From contig NZ_JAPEOX010000001.1 in NCBI RefSeq assembly GCF_026340675.1, forward strand, positions 1,736,001 to 1,800,000: 64,000 bases of DNA, read 5' to 3'. The position numbers and the translations under genes were made by a program. This stretch comes from Streptomyces sp. NBC_01264. GTDB taxonomy: Bacteria; Actinomycetota; Actinomycetes; Streptomycetales; Streptomycetaceae. The notes below the pieces were generated by a model. It searched no databases. It saw nothing but the letters and a program-made list of their open reading frames with translations, and was not told the DNA's origin. Shown here one piece after another: positions 53,850-61,888 of this stretch (its first letter is position 1; the number at the start of each line of letters is the position of its first letter).

Positions 53850-56800
53850 TCAGCCCGTTCCGCCCGCCGTGCGGTGCCGCACCACCGAGCCTCCGCGCTG
53901 CTTGACGATCTCCAGCTGGGCCTGCACCCGGGTCCGCAGGTCGGCGACGTGACTCACGATGCCGACGCTGCGGTCGCGTTCGCGCAGCGAGTCCAGGACG
54001 TCGAGCACCTCGTCCAGCGCCTGGTCGTCGAGGCTGCCGAAACCCTCGTCGATGAAGAGGGTGTCGAGCCGCATGCCGCCCGCCTCGTCGGTGACCACGT
54101 CGGCCAGGCCCAGCGCGAGGGCGAGCGAGGCGAAGAAGGTCTCGCCGCCGGAGAGCGTGGCGGTGTCCCGCTCGCTGCCGGTCCAGGCGTCGACCACGTG
54201 CAGCCCGAGCCCGGAACGCCCGCGTCCGCTCGCCCTCGCGTCGGAGTGCAGCAGGGTGTAGCGGCCGCCCGACATGCGCAGCAGCCGTACCGTGGCCGCG
54301 GCGGCGACCTGCTCCAGCCGGGCCGCGAGCACGTAGGCCTCCAGCCGCATCTTGCGCTCGTTGTCCGCGGAGGTGCCCGCGGTGAGTCCGGCGAGCCGGG
54401 CCACCCGTTCGTAGGCCTCGCGCAGCGGTCCCAGGGAGCGCAGCTCCCGCTCCGCCTGGAGGGAGAGCCCGTCGAGGTCCTTGCACCGGACCCGGGCCGC
54501 GTCCACGGCGGACCCGGCCGTACGAAGCTTCGCGGCGGCCAGCGCCGCGTAGGCCTCGGCCGCCTCCGGCGCGGCCGGGGGCAGGGCCGCCGCCGCGGCG
54601 GTGTCGGGCTCGCCGAGGCGGTCGGCCAGCATGGCCTCCTCCGCCTGCCAGGCGTCCATGCGGCGTTGGAGCGCGCTGCGTTCGTACTCGGGGAGCACGG
54701 CGTCGGCCGCCTCCTCCGTGGTGTCGAAGCCGGCCTTGAAGGCGGCGTCGGCGAGCTGGTCGTCGGCCTCCTTCAGCCGGGCGGCGGTGGTCTCGGCCCG
54801 GCGCAGCGAGGCGGCCGCCGCCGTGACCATGCGGACCCGGTCCTCCAGGACTCCGCCGCGGGCCGCGACGCTGGGGGCGTCCGCCCGCACGAGGGCCAGC
54901 TCCGCTTCCAGCGAGGCCTGTTCCCGGTCGAGCGCCTCGCGCCGCGAGGCCCTGGCCGCGCCCCGGGCCTCGGCCTCGCTCCGCTCCGCGCTGCGCACGG
55001 CGTGCTCCCGCTCGGCGCGGGCGAGGCGCTCCCGCGCGGTGTGCAGACCGGCGGCCGCGGCGTGCGCTTCTGCGTGACGGGAACTCAAGCCGGAGGTGAG
55101 TTCCAGGAGTTCGGCGGTGGTGGCCTCCCCCGCGGCGGCCGCGGCCTCGGCGCGGGCCTCCCGGACCGCGGCCAGCCTGCGCTCGACGCCGGCCCTGCGC
55201 TCCTCGGCCCCCTCGAAGCGGGCGTGCGCCGCCTCCTCCGCGGCCCGGTCGACGTGACCGGGGGCGGGCCGGGCGGGAGCGGGGTGCTCCGCGGCCCCGC
55301 AGACGGTGCAGGGCTCCCCCGCCACCAGGGCGGCGGCGAGCTCCGCGGCGATCCCGCGCAGCCGGGTCTCCTTCAGCTCCAGCCAGCGCTCCCGGGCGAC
55401 GGCCGACTCCTCGCGCGCGGTGAGCAGTTCGCCCGAGGCCTGCTCCGCGTCGGCGTCCAGGGCGTCGCGCCGCCGGGCGGCGTGCAGGTGCAGCCGGGCG
55501 GGCTCCAGCTTGCCGGCGAGCTGCTCGGCCAGGGTCGCGGCCTGCTGGGCGGCGTCCGCACGGCCGGCCAGCTCGGTCCGGGTGGCGTCCCAGCGGCCGA
55601 GCCACTCCGCGGTCTCCTGCTGCTGCTCCTCGGCGGCGCGGGACTCCCGTTCCAGGTCGGCGCGTTCGCGGCCGATCTCGGCGCTGCGCTGCTCGGCGCG
55701 GCGGGCGGCTCCGAGTGCTCCCAGATCCTCGCGCAGCCGCTGCTCGACCGCGGCCAGCTGCTCGGTCCCCGCCTCGGCGAGCTGGGGCGGTAGCTCCGCC
55801 CGGGCCACCGACTCGGCGTGCGCGGCGGCCATGTGGGCGCCGGCGGCGGCTCCGCGCAGCTCCAGGGCGGGGGCGACCAGCGCTCCGCGCCGGGCCCGGT
55901 CGAGCAGGGCGCGCACCCGCTCCCGCTCCGGACCGGCCTCGGTGAGCAGGGCCGCCCGACGGGTGGTCTCCGCGTGCCGGCGCTGCAACCGATCGAGCTC
56001 CCGTACGTCCTCGGCGGCCCGCCGGGCGGCGTGGTAGCGCCCCTCCACGGCGGCGAGGGCGTACTCGGCGACGGTGAGCCGCTCCCGGGCGGAGCAGCGC
56101 GCGACGGCGGCCCAGGCGCGGATCGCCCCGGCCAGCCCGGGGTCGCCCGGCTGGTGCCGGGGCAGTGGCCAGGCGCGCAGGTCGGCGGCGTCCCCGGCGG
56201 CCTGGGCGAGCCGCTGGGCGGTATGCAAGACCTGCTCGTCACCGGCGCGGACCTTGGCCTCGGCGGCGCGGCGGTGCTCACCCAGCAGGGTCTCGACGGC
56301 GGCGAACCGCCGGGTGTCGAAGAGCCGCCCCAGCAGCCGCCCCCGCGCCGCCTCGTCGGCCCGCAGGAACCGCGCGAACTCCCCCTGGGGCAACAGAACG
56401 ACCTGGCAGAACTGCTCGCGGCTCATGCCGAGCAGCTGCTCGATCTCCTCGCCGATCTCCTGATGGGACCGGCTGAGCGCGCCCCACTTCTCCCCGTCGA
56501 ACTCGCGCAGCCAGCTCTGCGCCTTGTCCTTCGTCGTCCCGGAGCCGCGCTTCTTGGGCCGGTCCTGCTCGGGCCGCCGGGTGATCTCGAGCCGGCGTCC
56601 GCCCGCGGTGAGCTCGAGGGTGATCTCGGTCGGGGTGTCGGCGGCCGCGTGGTCACTGCGCAGACTCGTCCCCGGAGCCTGCCGGGCGCCGGGCACGGAT
56701 CCGTACAGCGCGTAGCACACGGCATCCAGGACGGAGGTCTTGCCCGCACCGGTAGGCCCGTGCAGCAGGAAGATCCCGGCGCCGGAGAGTGCGTCGAAGT

Positions 56801-56861
56801 CGATCTCCTGAGGCTCGGCGAAAGGCCCGAAGGCGGTGATCCGCAGCCGGTGCAGCCTCAT
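53850..56861 (-). CDS. sbcC: exonuclease SbcC (Rad50-like ATPase)
   Basis: 1003 residues. Works with SbcD to cut DNA hairpins and process ends. N-terminal Walker A (LLHGPTGAGKTSVLDAVCYALYG), two long Glu/Arg/Ala-rich coiled coils on each side of the zinc hook CTVC (near residue 510), and C-terminal signature LSGGETFFASLALALG with Walker B LDTLFIDEGFGSLD. ATG overlaps the sbcD stop. Confidence 0.93.
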   Translation of the reverse strand: MRLHRLRITAFGPFAEPQEIDFDALSGAGIFLLHGPTGAGKTSVLDAVCYALYGSVPGARQAPGTSLRSDHAAADTPTEITLELTAGGRRLEITRRPEQDRPKKRGSGTTKDKAQSWLREFDGEKWGALSRSHQEIGEEIEQLLGMSREQFCQVVLLPQGEFARFLRADEAARGRLLGRLFDTRRFAAVETLLGEHRRAAEAKVRAGDEQVLHTAQRLAQAAGDAADLRAWPLPRHQPGDPGLAGAIRAWAAVARCSARERLTVAEYALAAVEGRYHAARRAAEDVRELDRLQRRHAETTRRAALLTEAGPERERVRALLDRARRGALVAPALELRGAAAGAHMAAAHAESVARAELPPQLAEAGTEQLAAVEQRLREDLGALGAARRAEQRSAEIGRERADLERESRAAEEQQQETAEWLGRWDATRTELAGRADAAQQAATLAEQLAGKLEPARLHLHAARRRDALDADAEQASGELLTAREESAVARERWLELKETRLRGIAAELAAALVAGEPCTVCGAAEHPAPARPAPGHVDRAAEEAAHARFEGAEERRAGVERRLAAVREARAEAAAAAGEATTAELLELTSGLSSRHAEAHAAAAGLHTARERLARAEREHAVRSAERSEAEARGAARASRREALDREQASLEAELALVRADAPSVAARGGVLEDRVRMVTAAAASLRRAETTAARLKEADDQLADAAFKAGFDTTEEAADAVLPEYERSALQRRMDAWQAEEAMLADRLGEPDTAAAAALPPAAPEAAEAYAALAAAKLRTAGSAVDAARVRCKDLDGLSLQAERELRSLGPLREAYERVARLAGLTAGTSADNERKMRLEAYVLAARLEQVAAAATVRLLRMSGGRYTLLHSDARASGRGRSGLGLHVVDAWTGSERDTATLSGGETFFASLALALGLADVVTDEAGGMRLDTLFIDEGFGSLDDQALDEVLDVLDSLRERDRSVGIVSHVADLRTRVQAQLEIVKQRGGSVVRHRTAGGTG

Positions 56862-58030
56862 CGGTGGGTCTCCTGCCGGCTGTCCTCGGCCCGAACCTCG
56901 TCGAAGGCGCCCTGGAGCACGGCCCGCTCGGCCTCGTCGGAGAACCCGCCGCCCCCGCGCACGTGGGCGACGAAGTCCTCGGCGATCTCCCGGTCGCTGC
57001 GCCCCTTGAGCCGCTGTGCGTAGGACCCGCCGGCGTCCTCGCCACGCCCCTCGGGGTCGAAGGCGAGGCTCAGCACGTGGGGGAACCGCACGGCGAGCCG
57101 GGCCATGGGCTCCTCGGGCCGGACGGCGTCGGTGAGCGTCGCCTCCACCCAGCAGTCCTCGTACCGGGCGTACGCGCCCTCTGCCAGCAGCTCCTCCAGC
57201 GGCCCCCGCACCCGCGCGAGCCCGCGCGGCACGGGGGTGTCCACACGCTCGGCGCTGACGATCTCCCCGCCCTCCCCCATGTCCACGACCCAGACACTCT
57301 TCCGCTGATCGGCTTCGGAGAAGGAGTAGGCGAGCGGGGACCCGGAGTAGCGAACCCTCTCGTTGATCCTCTGGCAACCGTGAAGATGACCGAGGGCGGC
57401 ATAGTCGACCCCGTCGAACACAGAAGCCGGCACGGCCTCGACCCCACCAACGGTGATGTCACGCTCACTGTCACAGGCTTGCCCGCCAACAACAAAGGCA
57501 TGGGCGAGCACGACGGACCGCGTCCCGGGCGCCCGCCCGGCCAGATCCGCCCGAATCCGGTCCATGGCCGCCCCGAGCACGGCCTCGTGGCTCACTTTCC
57601 CGGCACCGAACTCATCCTTGACCAGCGCAGGCTCCAGATAGGGCAGCCCGTAGAACGCCACATCACCATGCGCGTCGGCCAGCACCACAGGGTCGGCACA
57701 CCCGGCGGGATCGGTCCGCAGATGGATCCCGGCCCGCCCGATGAGCCCGGCCCCCACTCCCAGACGGCGGGCGGAGTCATGGTTCCCGGAGATCATCACG
57801 GTGGGCACGCCAAGATCGGCGAGCCGATGCAGGGCCCGGTCGTACAGCTCGACAGCAGGCAGGGGCGGCACGGCCCGGTCGTACACATCACCGGCGACAA
57901 GCACGGCGTCGACCTCATGCTCCCGCACGGTCTCGACAAGGTGATCGATAAAAACACCCTGGGCCCCGAGCAGGTTCACCCGGTGAAAGCTCCGCCCCAG
58001 ATGCCAGTCGGAGGTATGCAGAATCCTCAA
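56858..58030 (-). CDS. sbcD: exonuclease SbcD (Mre11-like nuclease)
   Basis: 390 residues. Metallophosphoesterase motifs HTSDWHLGRSF, VAGDVYDRAVP, SGNHDSARR, VLAHAFVVGG and LGHLHGCQR are intact. I start at TTG 58030, where the family begins (LRILHTSDWHLG), with GGAG seven bases upstream. The integrase gene of the neighbouring island ends 22 bases upstream of this start, so the native promoter is probably displaced. Confidence 0.93.
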   Translation of the reverse strand: MRILHTSDWHLGRSFHRVNLLGAQGVFIDHLVETVREHEVDAVLVAGDVYDRAVPPLPAVELYDRALHRLADLGVPTVMISGNHDSARRLGVGAGLIGRAGIHLRTDPAGCADPVVLADAHGDVAFYGLPYLEPALVKDEFGAGKVSHEAVLGAAMDRIRADLAGRAPGTRSVVLAHAFVVGGQACDSERDITVGGVEAVPASVFDGVDYAALGHLHGCQRINERVRYSGSPLAYSFSEADQRKSVWVVDMGEGGEIVSAERVDTPVPRGLARVRGPLEELLAEGAYARYEDCWVEATLTDAVRPEEPMARLAVRFPHVLSLAFDPEGRGEDAGGSYAQRLKGRSDREIAEDFVAHVRGGGGFSDEAERAVLQGAFDEVRAEDSRQETHR

Positions 58031-58052
58031 GATATCGCTCCGACCTGCACGT

Positions 58053-59273
58053 TTACCGTTCCTCCGCCTCCGAAACCAGCACGGAACCAGCACGGGCGCC
58101 GTGGTCAGCACCAACCACGCTAACGCCAGTCAGCACCTGATCCATCACAGACCTCAGTCTGCCACCGGCGTCCGGGGTCAGGTGACCATAGATGTCAGCG
58201 GTGATCTGGATCGTGGCGTGTCCCAACCATCGGGAAACCTCCAGCAGCGACACGCCGCCGGCGATGGCGCTGCTGGCAAAGAAATGCCGCAGTGTGTGGG
58301 CCGTCCAGGATTCATCGCCGAAGCCAGCCTTCTTGACCGCATTCCGGAAGTCGATCCGGTAGTTCGAATCCAGCACCTCGCCACCCTGATGGGTGTGCAT
58401 GAGATAGCCGTCGCGACCGAGGCCGTGCTTGTCTACATGCCGCCTTACAGCGTCCAAGACAGAGGGAGGAACAGGCACGTCGCGCCACTCGCCCTCTTCA
58501 CGAGCCTTCAGCGGCGACAGCTCGGCTACATATACACCGGCCCGCTTAAGTCTCACGAACTGACGACGGAGCCTAACTGTCCCCCCCTCGAAATCCGCAT
58601 GCCGCAGGGCCAAGACTTCACCAATTCGCAGACCACAACCCGCCATCAGCCAGATGGAGATTGCCCAGTCTGGGCGGATCTCCCCCGCAACGGACATGAC
58701 CGCCTTGCCATCGGGAAGAGATTTCTCATCAACCCGCTTGGTCTTAACCCTCGGTAGCGCGGCACGAGCCACTGGCGATTCAGGTATTCGCTTTTCGTTA
58801 ACTGCGGAGTTGAATAGCGACCGCAGCGGAACCATTATCGAATGATAGACAGTTCTACGCGAGAGACCCCGCTCAACCATGGCAGTACACATAATTTCAA
58901 CATCGCGGGCCGTGACGCTAATCAGCGACTTCGAGCCAAGATGAGGAATCAGGTGGAGTCTGAAGAATCGGGCATAATTCTGCTTGGTGGTTTCTTTAAT
59001 TGCTCGGCGCGCCAACCAATCGGCCGCATATACACTGACGAGGATCTTCCCGGCATCGGGATCCAGATAAGCATGTTCACGCTTGTCATTCTCGACCTTC
59101 ACACCGTAATCTGCCGCCTCCCGCTTAGAAGGAAGGGTTTTCTCTCGCTGTCGCCCCGTTCGACCTCCCGGCTCCCGGTATCGAACGGTCCAGGAATGCC
59201 CACACCGCACCTTTTCGCATGGGAAATTATGGTTCTTCTCATCCACCTTGCATTTTTGGAACACCGTCGCCAA
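58053..59273 (-). CDS. int: tyrosine site-specific integrase
   Basis: About 406 residues. SAM-like N-terminal domain (VYAADWLARRAIKETTKQNYARFFRLHLIPHLG) and catalytic domain with arginine in GCGLRIGEVLALRHAD, HTLRHFFAS (HxxR), WLGHATIQITADIYGHL with the tyrosine. The N-terminus has a Cys/His pattern (CKVDEKNHNFPCEKVRCGHSW). TTG 59273 follows a GGGGGG run; GTG 59306 is possible. Lower GC than the neighbours. Typical of AICE or prophage integrases, here next to sbcD. Confidence 0.92.
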   Translation of the reverse strand: MATVFQKCKVDEKNHNFPCEKVRCGHSWTVRYREPGGRTGRQREKTLPSKREAADYGVKVENDKREHAYLDPDAGKILVSVYAADWLARRAIKETTKQNYARFFRLHLIPHLGSKSLISVTARDVEIMCTAMVERGLSRRTVYHSIMVPLRSLFNSAVNEKRIPESPVARAALPRVKTKRVDEKSLPDGKAVMSVAGEIRPDWAISIWLMAGCGLRIGEVLALRHADFEGGTVRLRRQFVRLKRAGVYVAELSPLKAREEGEWRDVPVPPSVLDAVRRHVDKHGLGRDGYLMHTHQGGEVLDSNYRIDFRNAVKKAGFGDESWTAHTLRHFFASSAIAGGVSLLEVSRWLGHATIQITADIYGHLTPDAGGRLRSVMDQVLTGVSVVGADHGARAGSVLVSEAEER

Positions 59274-59312
59274 AACCTTGCCCCCCTGTTCACCTGTGGC
59301 CCACACAGCTAT

Positions 59313-59492
59313 TTAGCCGTAACGCGAATCGAGATAGGCCACGATATCGCGCTCTCGAAACCGGAGCAGGCGCCCGACCTTTTGCGCTTTAATTCCCCAG
59401 GTTCGATATTTGTTCTTGACTGTTACCTCGCTCACTTTTAGCCATCCGGCAACCTCTGCAGGCGTGAGGAGTCGATTACTTCCTCCCGGCAC
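59313..59492 (-). CDS. xis: excisionase/AlpA-like helix-turn-helix protein
   Basis: 59 residues. RLLTPAEVAGWLKVSEVTVKNKYRTWGIKAQKVGRLLRFRERDIVAYLDS is the HTH_17 excisionase pattern. GTG 59492 has GGAG six bases upstream; an ATG two codons earlier would sit right against it. Six bases before the longest integrase start, so the two are co-transcribed. Confidence 0.85.
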   Translation of the reverse strand: MPGGSNRLLTPAEVAGWLKVSEVTVKNKYRTWGIKAQKVGRLLRFRERDIVAYLDSRYG

Positions 59493-59612
59493 ATCCATCT
59501 CCAATATTCCGGGCAGCCACAATATCCACCACCATTCATCCGACTGCCGGAGATATGCTGCGCCCAAAGGGCCATGCAACTCGCCGAACCGCCATCGAGC
59601 GATGGGAGACAA

Positions 59613-59845
59613 GCCTCGCCACGTCGAACATGACGCATGGATCCAACAGCAGCTGTGGGCAACCAGTCGGGTTCATGCATCCGCATGGCTCCACCGCCAA
59701 GCACAGCCACTGCGAACAGATCCAATGATCCGGAAAATCTGGGATTTACGAATTCACGGATCGAGTGATAGAAGCCCTCAGCCACCGATTGACCGGGTGT
59801 GCCCACCGACCTCCCCCTGCCCGCGCTCCCGCCGCGAACTACAGG
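59613..59845. other. intergenic stretch of the island
   Basis: About 230 bp of lower-GC DNA between the excisionase and the next small gene. I see no supported gene. If the element has a promoter for xis-int it should be here. Confidence 0.4.
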
Positions 59846-60064
59846 TCAGGCCTGCGCGCCGCGGTGCCTCTTCCCCATCTCCGCCGCGTACGACTTCGTG
59901 GACGACCCTCCGCTCCACTCTCCGCATGCGCACGCAGCCAGGTACCGCAATCGGCCAGTGCACCCCGAGGTCAGCGGGCCCCCTCCCCGCGTGTGCTCGT
60001 GAGCCGGCGGGCATACCGTTCCGTCCCCGTGCAGTCCGGTGACCTTGATCCTGTGTAGCGGCAT
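59846..60064 (-). CDS. small island protein with CxC-type metal motif
   Basis: 72 residues. The C-terminal half (YLAACACGEWSG ... YAAEMGKRHR) has cysteines and a histidine in the pattern of short zinc-binding proteins common on actinomycete mobile elements. ATG with a strong GGGGAG five bases upstream, which is the main support. Function unknown. Confidence 0.55.
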   Translation of the reverse strand: MPLHRIKVTGLHGDGTVCPPAHEHTRGGGPLTSGCTGRLRYLAACACGEWSGGSSTKSYAAEMGKRHRGAQA

Positions 60065-60158
60065 GAAGCTCCCCGTTGAACAGTCGAGATTTGCAACCTC
60101 TGACCTGCGGCTCTCCGTCAGACCATTACGTTGACATGGGTTACCGAGTGATCTCCAC

Positions 60159-60548
60159 TCATCGGACCGGGCTGCCGGTCTGCCACCAGCGAACTCTGTA
60201 TGCGCAGCAGGCTGGGTCTGCGTCTACGGCCACGAGAACCAGCAGTTCGTCCTGAGTTAGGCGGGCGAAGTCCCGAGTTGCGCGCCGAACCGTGACGCCC
60301 AGCACCTGAGCCGAGTGGCGCGGCGTGACACCCGGGTGCGATGCCACATAGACCAGAATGGCTCGGTCACGCCGGTACGTATCCCGGAGCAGATTTTCGG
60401 CGAAGAGCGCGGCCGCGCACACGCAGAGCGAAAGCGAGACAGCGACGACTGCATAGTCATGGCACACCTGCCCAAAGACGGCAGAGACTGCACCTAGGGT
60501 GAACAGAATTGGGGCAGTCAGTAGAAATGCAATAGGGAGGTTAGTCAG
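60159..60548 (-). CDS. two-helix membrane protein with winged-helix-like domain, CTG start
   Basis: 129 residues if started at CTG 60548, which has AGGAG six bases upstream. Reading from there gives two transmembrane helices (LPIAFLLTAPILFTLGAVSAVFG and AVVAVSLSLCVCAAALF) and a cytosolic domain RAILVYVASHPGVTPRHSAQVLGVTVRRATRDFARL that looks like a winged helix. The first GTG (60467) would cut off helix one and has no ribosome site. Function unknown. Confidence 0.6.
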   Translation of the reverse strand: MTNLPIAFLLTAPILFTLGAVSAVFGQVCHDYAVVAVSLSLCVCAAALFAENLLRDTYRRDRAILVYVASHPGVTPRHSAQVLGVTVRRATRDFARLTQDELLVLVAVDADPACCAYRVRWWQTGSPVR

Positions 60549-60666
60549 TTGAGGCTCCTATGGTCGCCACACAGGTCAGAGAACGACGGGACTGCGTAAC
60601 TGAATCGGTCTCAGTGAATGCGCACAGAGCCGATCCGCTCTTCCCGTGAGTGTTGTAGGTTGACAT
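60541..60666 (-). CDS. small ORF overlapping the membrane protein start
   Basis: 41 residues, Ser/Thr-rich with two cysteines (ALCAF, SLTCVATIG). Its stop overlaps the CTG of the next gene by eight bases, as in coupled pairs. Codon third positions are only about half G/C, and the ribosome site is weak, so this is tentative. Confidence 0.3.
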   Translation of the reverse strand: MSTYNTHGKSGSALCAFTETDSVTQSRRSLTCVATIGASTD

Positions 60667-60761
60667 GCCGTGACGGAAGCTTCCAGCCCTATCGGTAACC
60701 TTCCCGTCTGCCGTGGGCGAATCCGACGCCGAACGGCCCTGCCATCGAGAAGGGCATTCTG

Positions 60762-61424
60762 ATGCGGACCCTTGAGGAGCAGTGGGAGCGGTCGCTGGGC
60801 CAGCTGCAGAAGCTAGGGCAGCTCTCGGCCGCAGCACATGGCCGGGCTACGGCAGCACGCGAGATGCTCGCCTCCATCGGGGCCAATGCAGAGAGCCGCA
60901 GCGGCTACCTCGCCGCGTATCCGGCGCTTCAGGCCCGCAGCCAGGTCTGCGACGTGGCCTACCTCCGAGCCTCCAACCGCCTTCTTCGCCGGGCTGCATC
61001 GGGTCGGCGTCCGCCGGCTCGACTTCCTCGACCGTGGCTCGTTGGTCCAGCGGGCCCGTCCTGGTGGGTCGAGATGATCCGGTGTTCCGGCGCCGTATGG
61101 CGGAGCATCCCCGAGGCCGCGCCGGAGTTCGCGTTGGGGATGCCGCTCAATCACCCGGCCGTCGCTGCCGTCACTGCCGGGGCGGAACAGTTGGGTGCGA
61201 GCTGCCGGGCCAAAGATATCCGGGGCTCGTCGGCCCTGTACGAAATCACGAGGCCGGTCGGACCCGGTGGCCGCCTAGCATCAGCCGACGTCCGCATCCG
61301 CCCCGGCAAACAGGAAGAGACCCGTCAGCTTCACACCGACCGGCACAAGGTCTGGGAGCGTGCCGGCGCCTACGGCGACGCGACCCAGGTCCTGCTGGCC
61401 GAATGGCGCCACACCAACACCTAG
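60762..61424 (+). CDS. hypothetical protein, possibly with two compensating frameshifts
   Basis: 220 residues as read. The first 70 residues (LEEQWERSLGQLQKLGQ ... AREMLASIG) and the last 100 (FALGMPLNHPAVAAVTAGAEQLG ... VLLAEWRHTNT) look like normal protein. The middle (residues ~72-100) is Arg/Pro-rich with poor codon usage, while the +1 frame there reads AFFAGLHRVGVRRLDFLDRG with good G/C third positions. So an extra base near 60978 and a missing base near 61060 are likely. ATG with GAGAAGGG upstream. Family not recognised. Confidence 0.6.
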   Translation: MRTLEEQWERSLGQLQKLGQLSAAAHGRATAAREMLASIGANAESRSGYLAAYPALQARSQVCDVAYLRASNRLLRRAASGRRPPARLPRPWLVGPAGPSWWVEMIRCSGAVWRSIPEAAPEFALGMPLNHPAVAAVTAGAEQLGASCRAKDIRGSSALYEITRPVGPGGRLASADVRIRPGKQEETRQLHTDRHKVWERAGAYGDATQVLLAEWRHTNT

Positions 61425-61735
61425 TGGTCCGTCTTCGGGGCGCCCTGCTCCGCGAGCGCAGCGGCAGTCAGCACACGGCGCAGCACGTCGGGCCCATCGT
61501 CGCCTAGACCAGACTTATTCGCCGCGTACGTGAGCAGCTGGTTGAAGCCGTGCGTTCCGTACCCTTCAAACCACTGATCCAGGGTGAGTTCGCCGCCGAA
61601 ATTGGCGCGATAGTCATCCCTGTCGCGCTGCTGGACAGCTGCGATCACCTCCACCGCGTCCTGGATCGCGGCTGGGGAAACCCCATGCTGTTCAGCCTCC
61701 GCGCGCAGCTGCTCCTCGCGGGCGGACTGATCCAT
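61421..61735 (-). CDS. hypothetical protein
   Basis: 104 residues, acidic and helical (REEQLRAEAEQHGVSPAAIQDAVEVIAAVQQRDRDDY), then a middle with GELTLDQWFEGYGTHGFNQLL. It overlaps the convergent gene by four bases. No family recognised; codon usage is normal. Confidence 0.6.
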   Translation of the reverse strand: MDQSAREEQLRAEAEQHGVSPAAIQDAVEVIAAVQQRDRDDYRANFGGELTLDQWFEGYGTHGFNQLLTYAANKSGLGDDGPDVLRRVLTAAALAEQGAPKTDH

Positions 61736-61888
61736 GGCCGTCTCCTCGGTGTCGCGTATCTCCCGAAGCTTGATTCATTGAGATCCCGGGAATGTGTCCA
61801 GCCTTCCATACCTGGCCGCGAGGTAGTGCCATCGAGGCGGGTCTCAGGGTGTGGTCAGTGCCGGCGGGCCCGGAGCTGTCACGGCCAT

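Noticed and set aside
58359..58375. GGTAGTTCGAATCCAGC, like a tRNA T-arm
   Set aside because: It lies inside the integrase coding sequence and no acceptor, anticodon or D arm can be formed around it.
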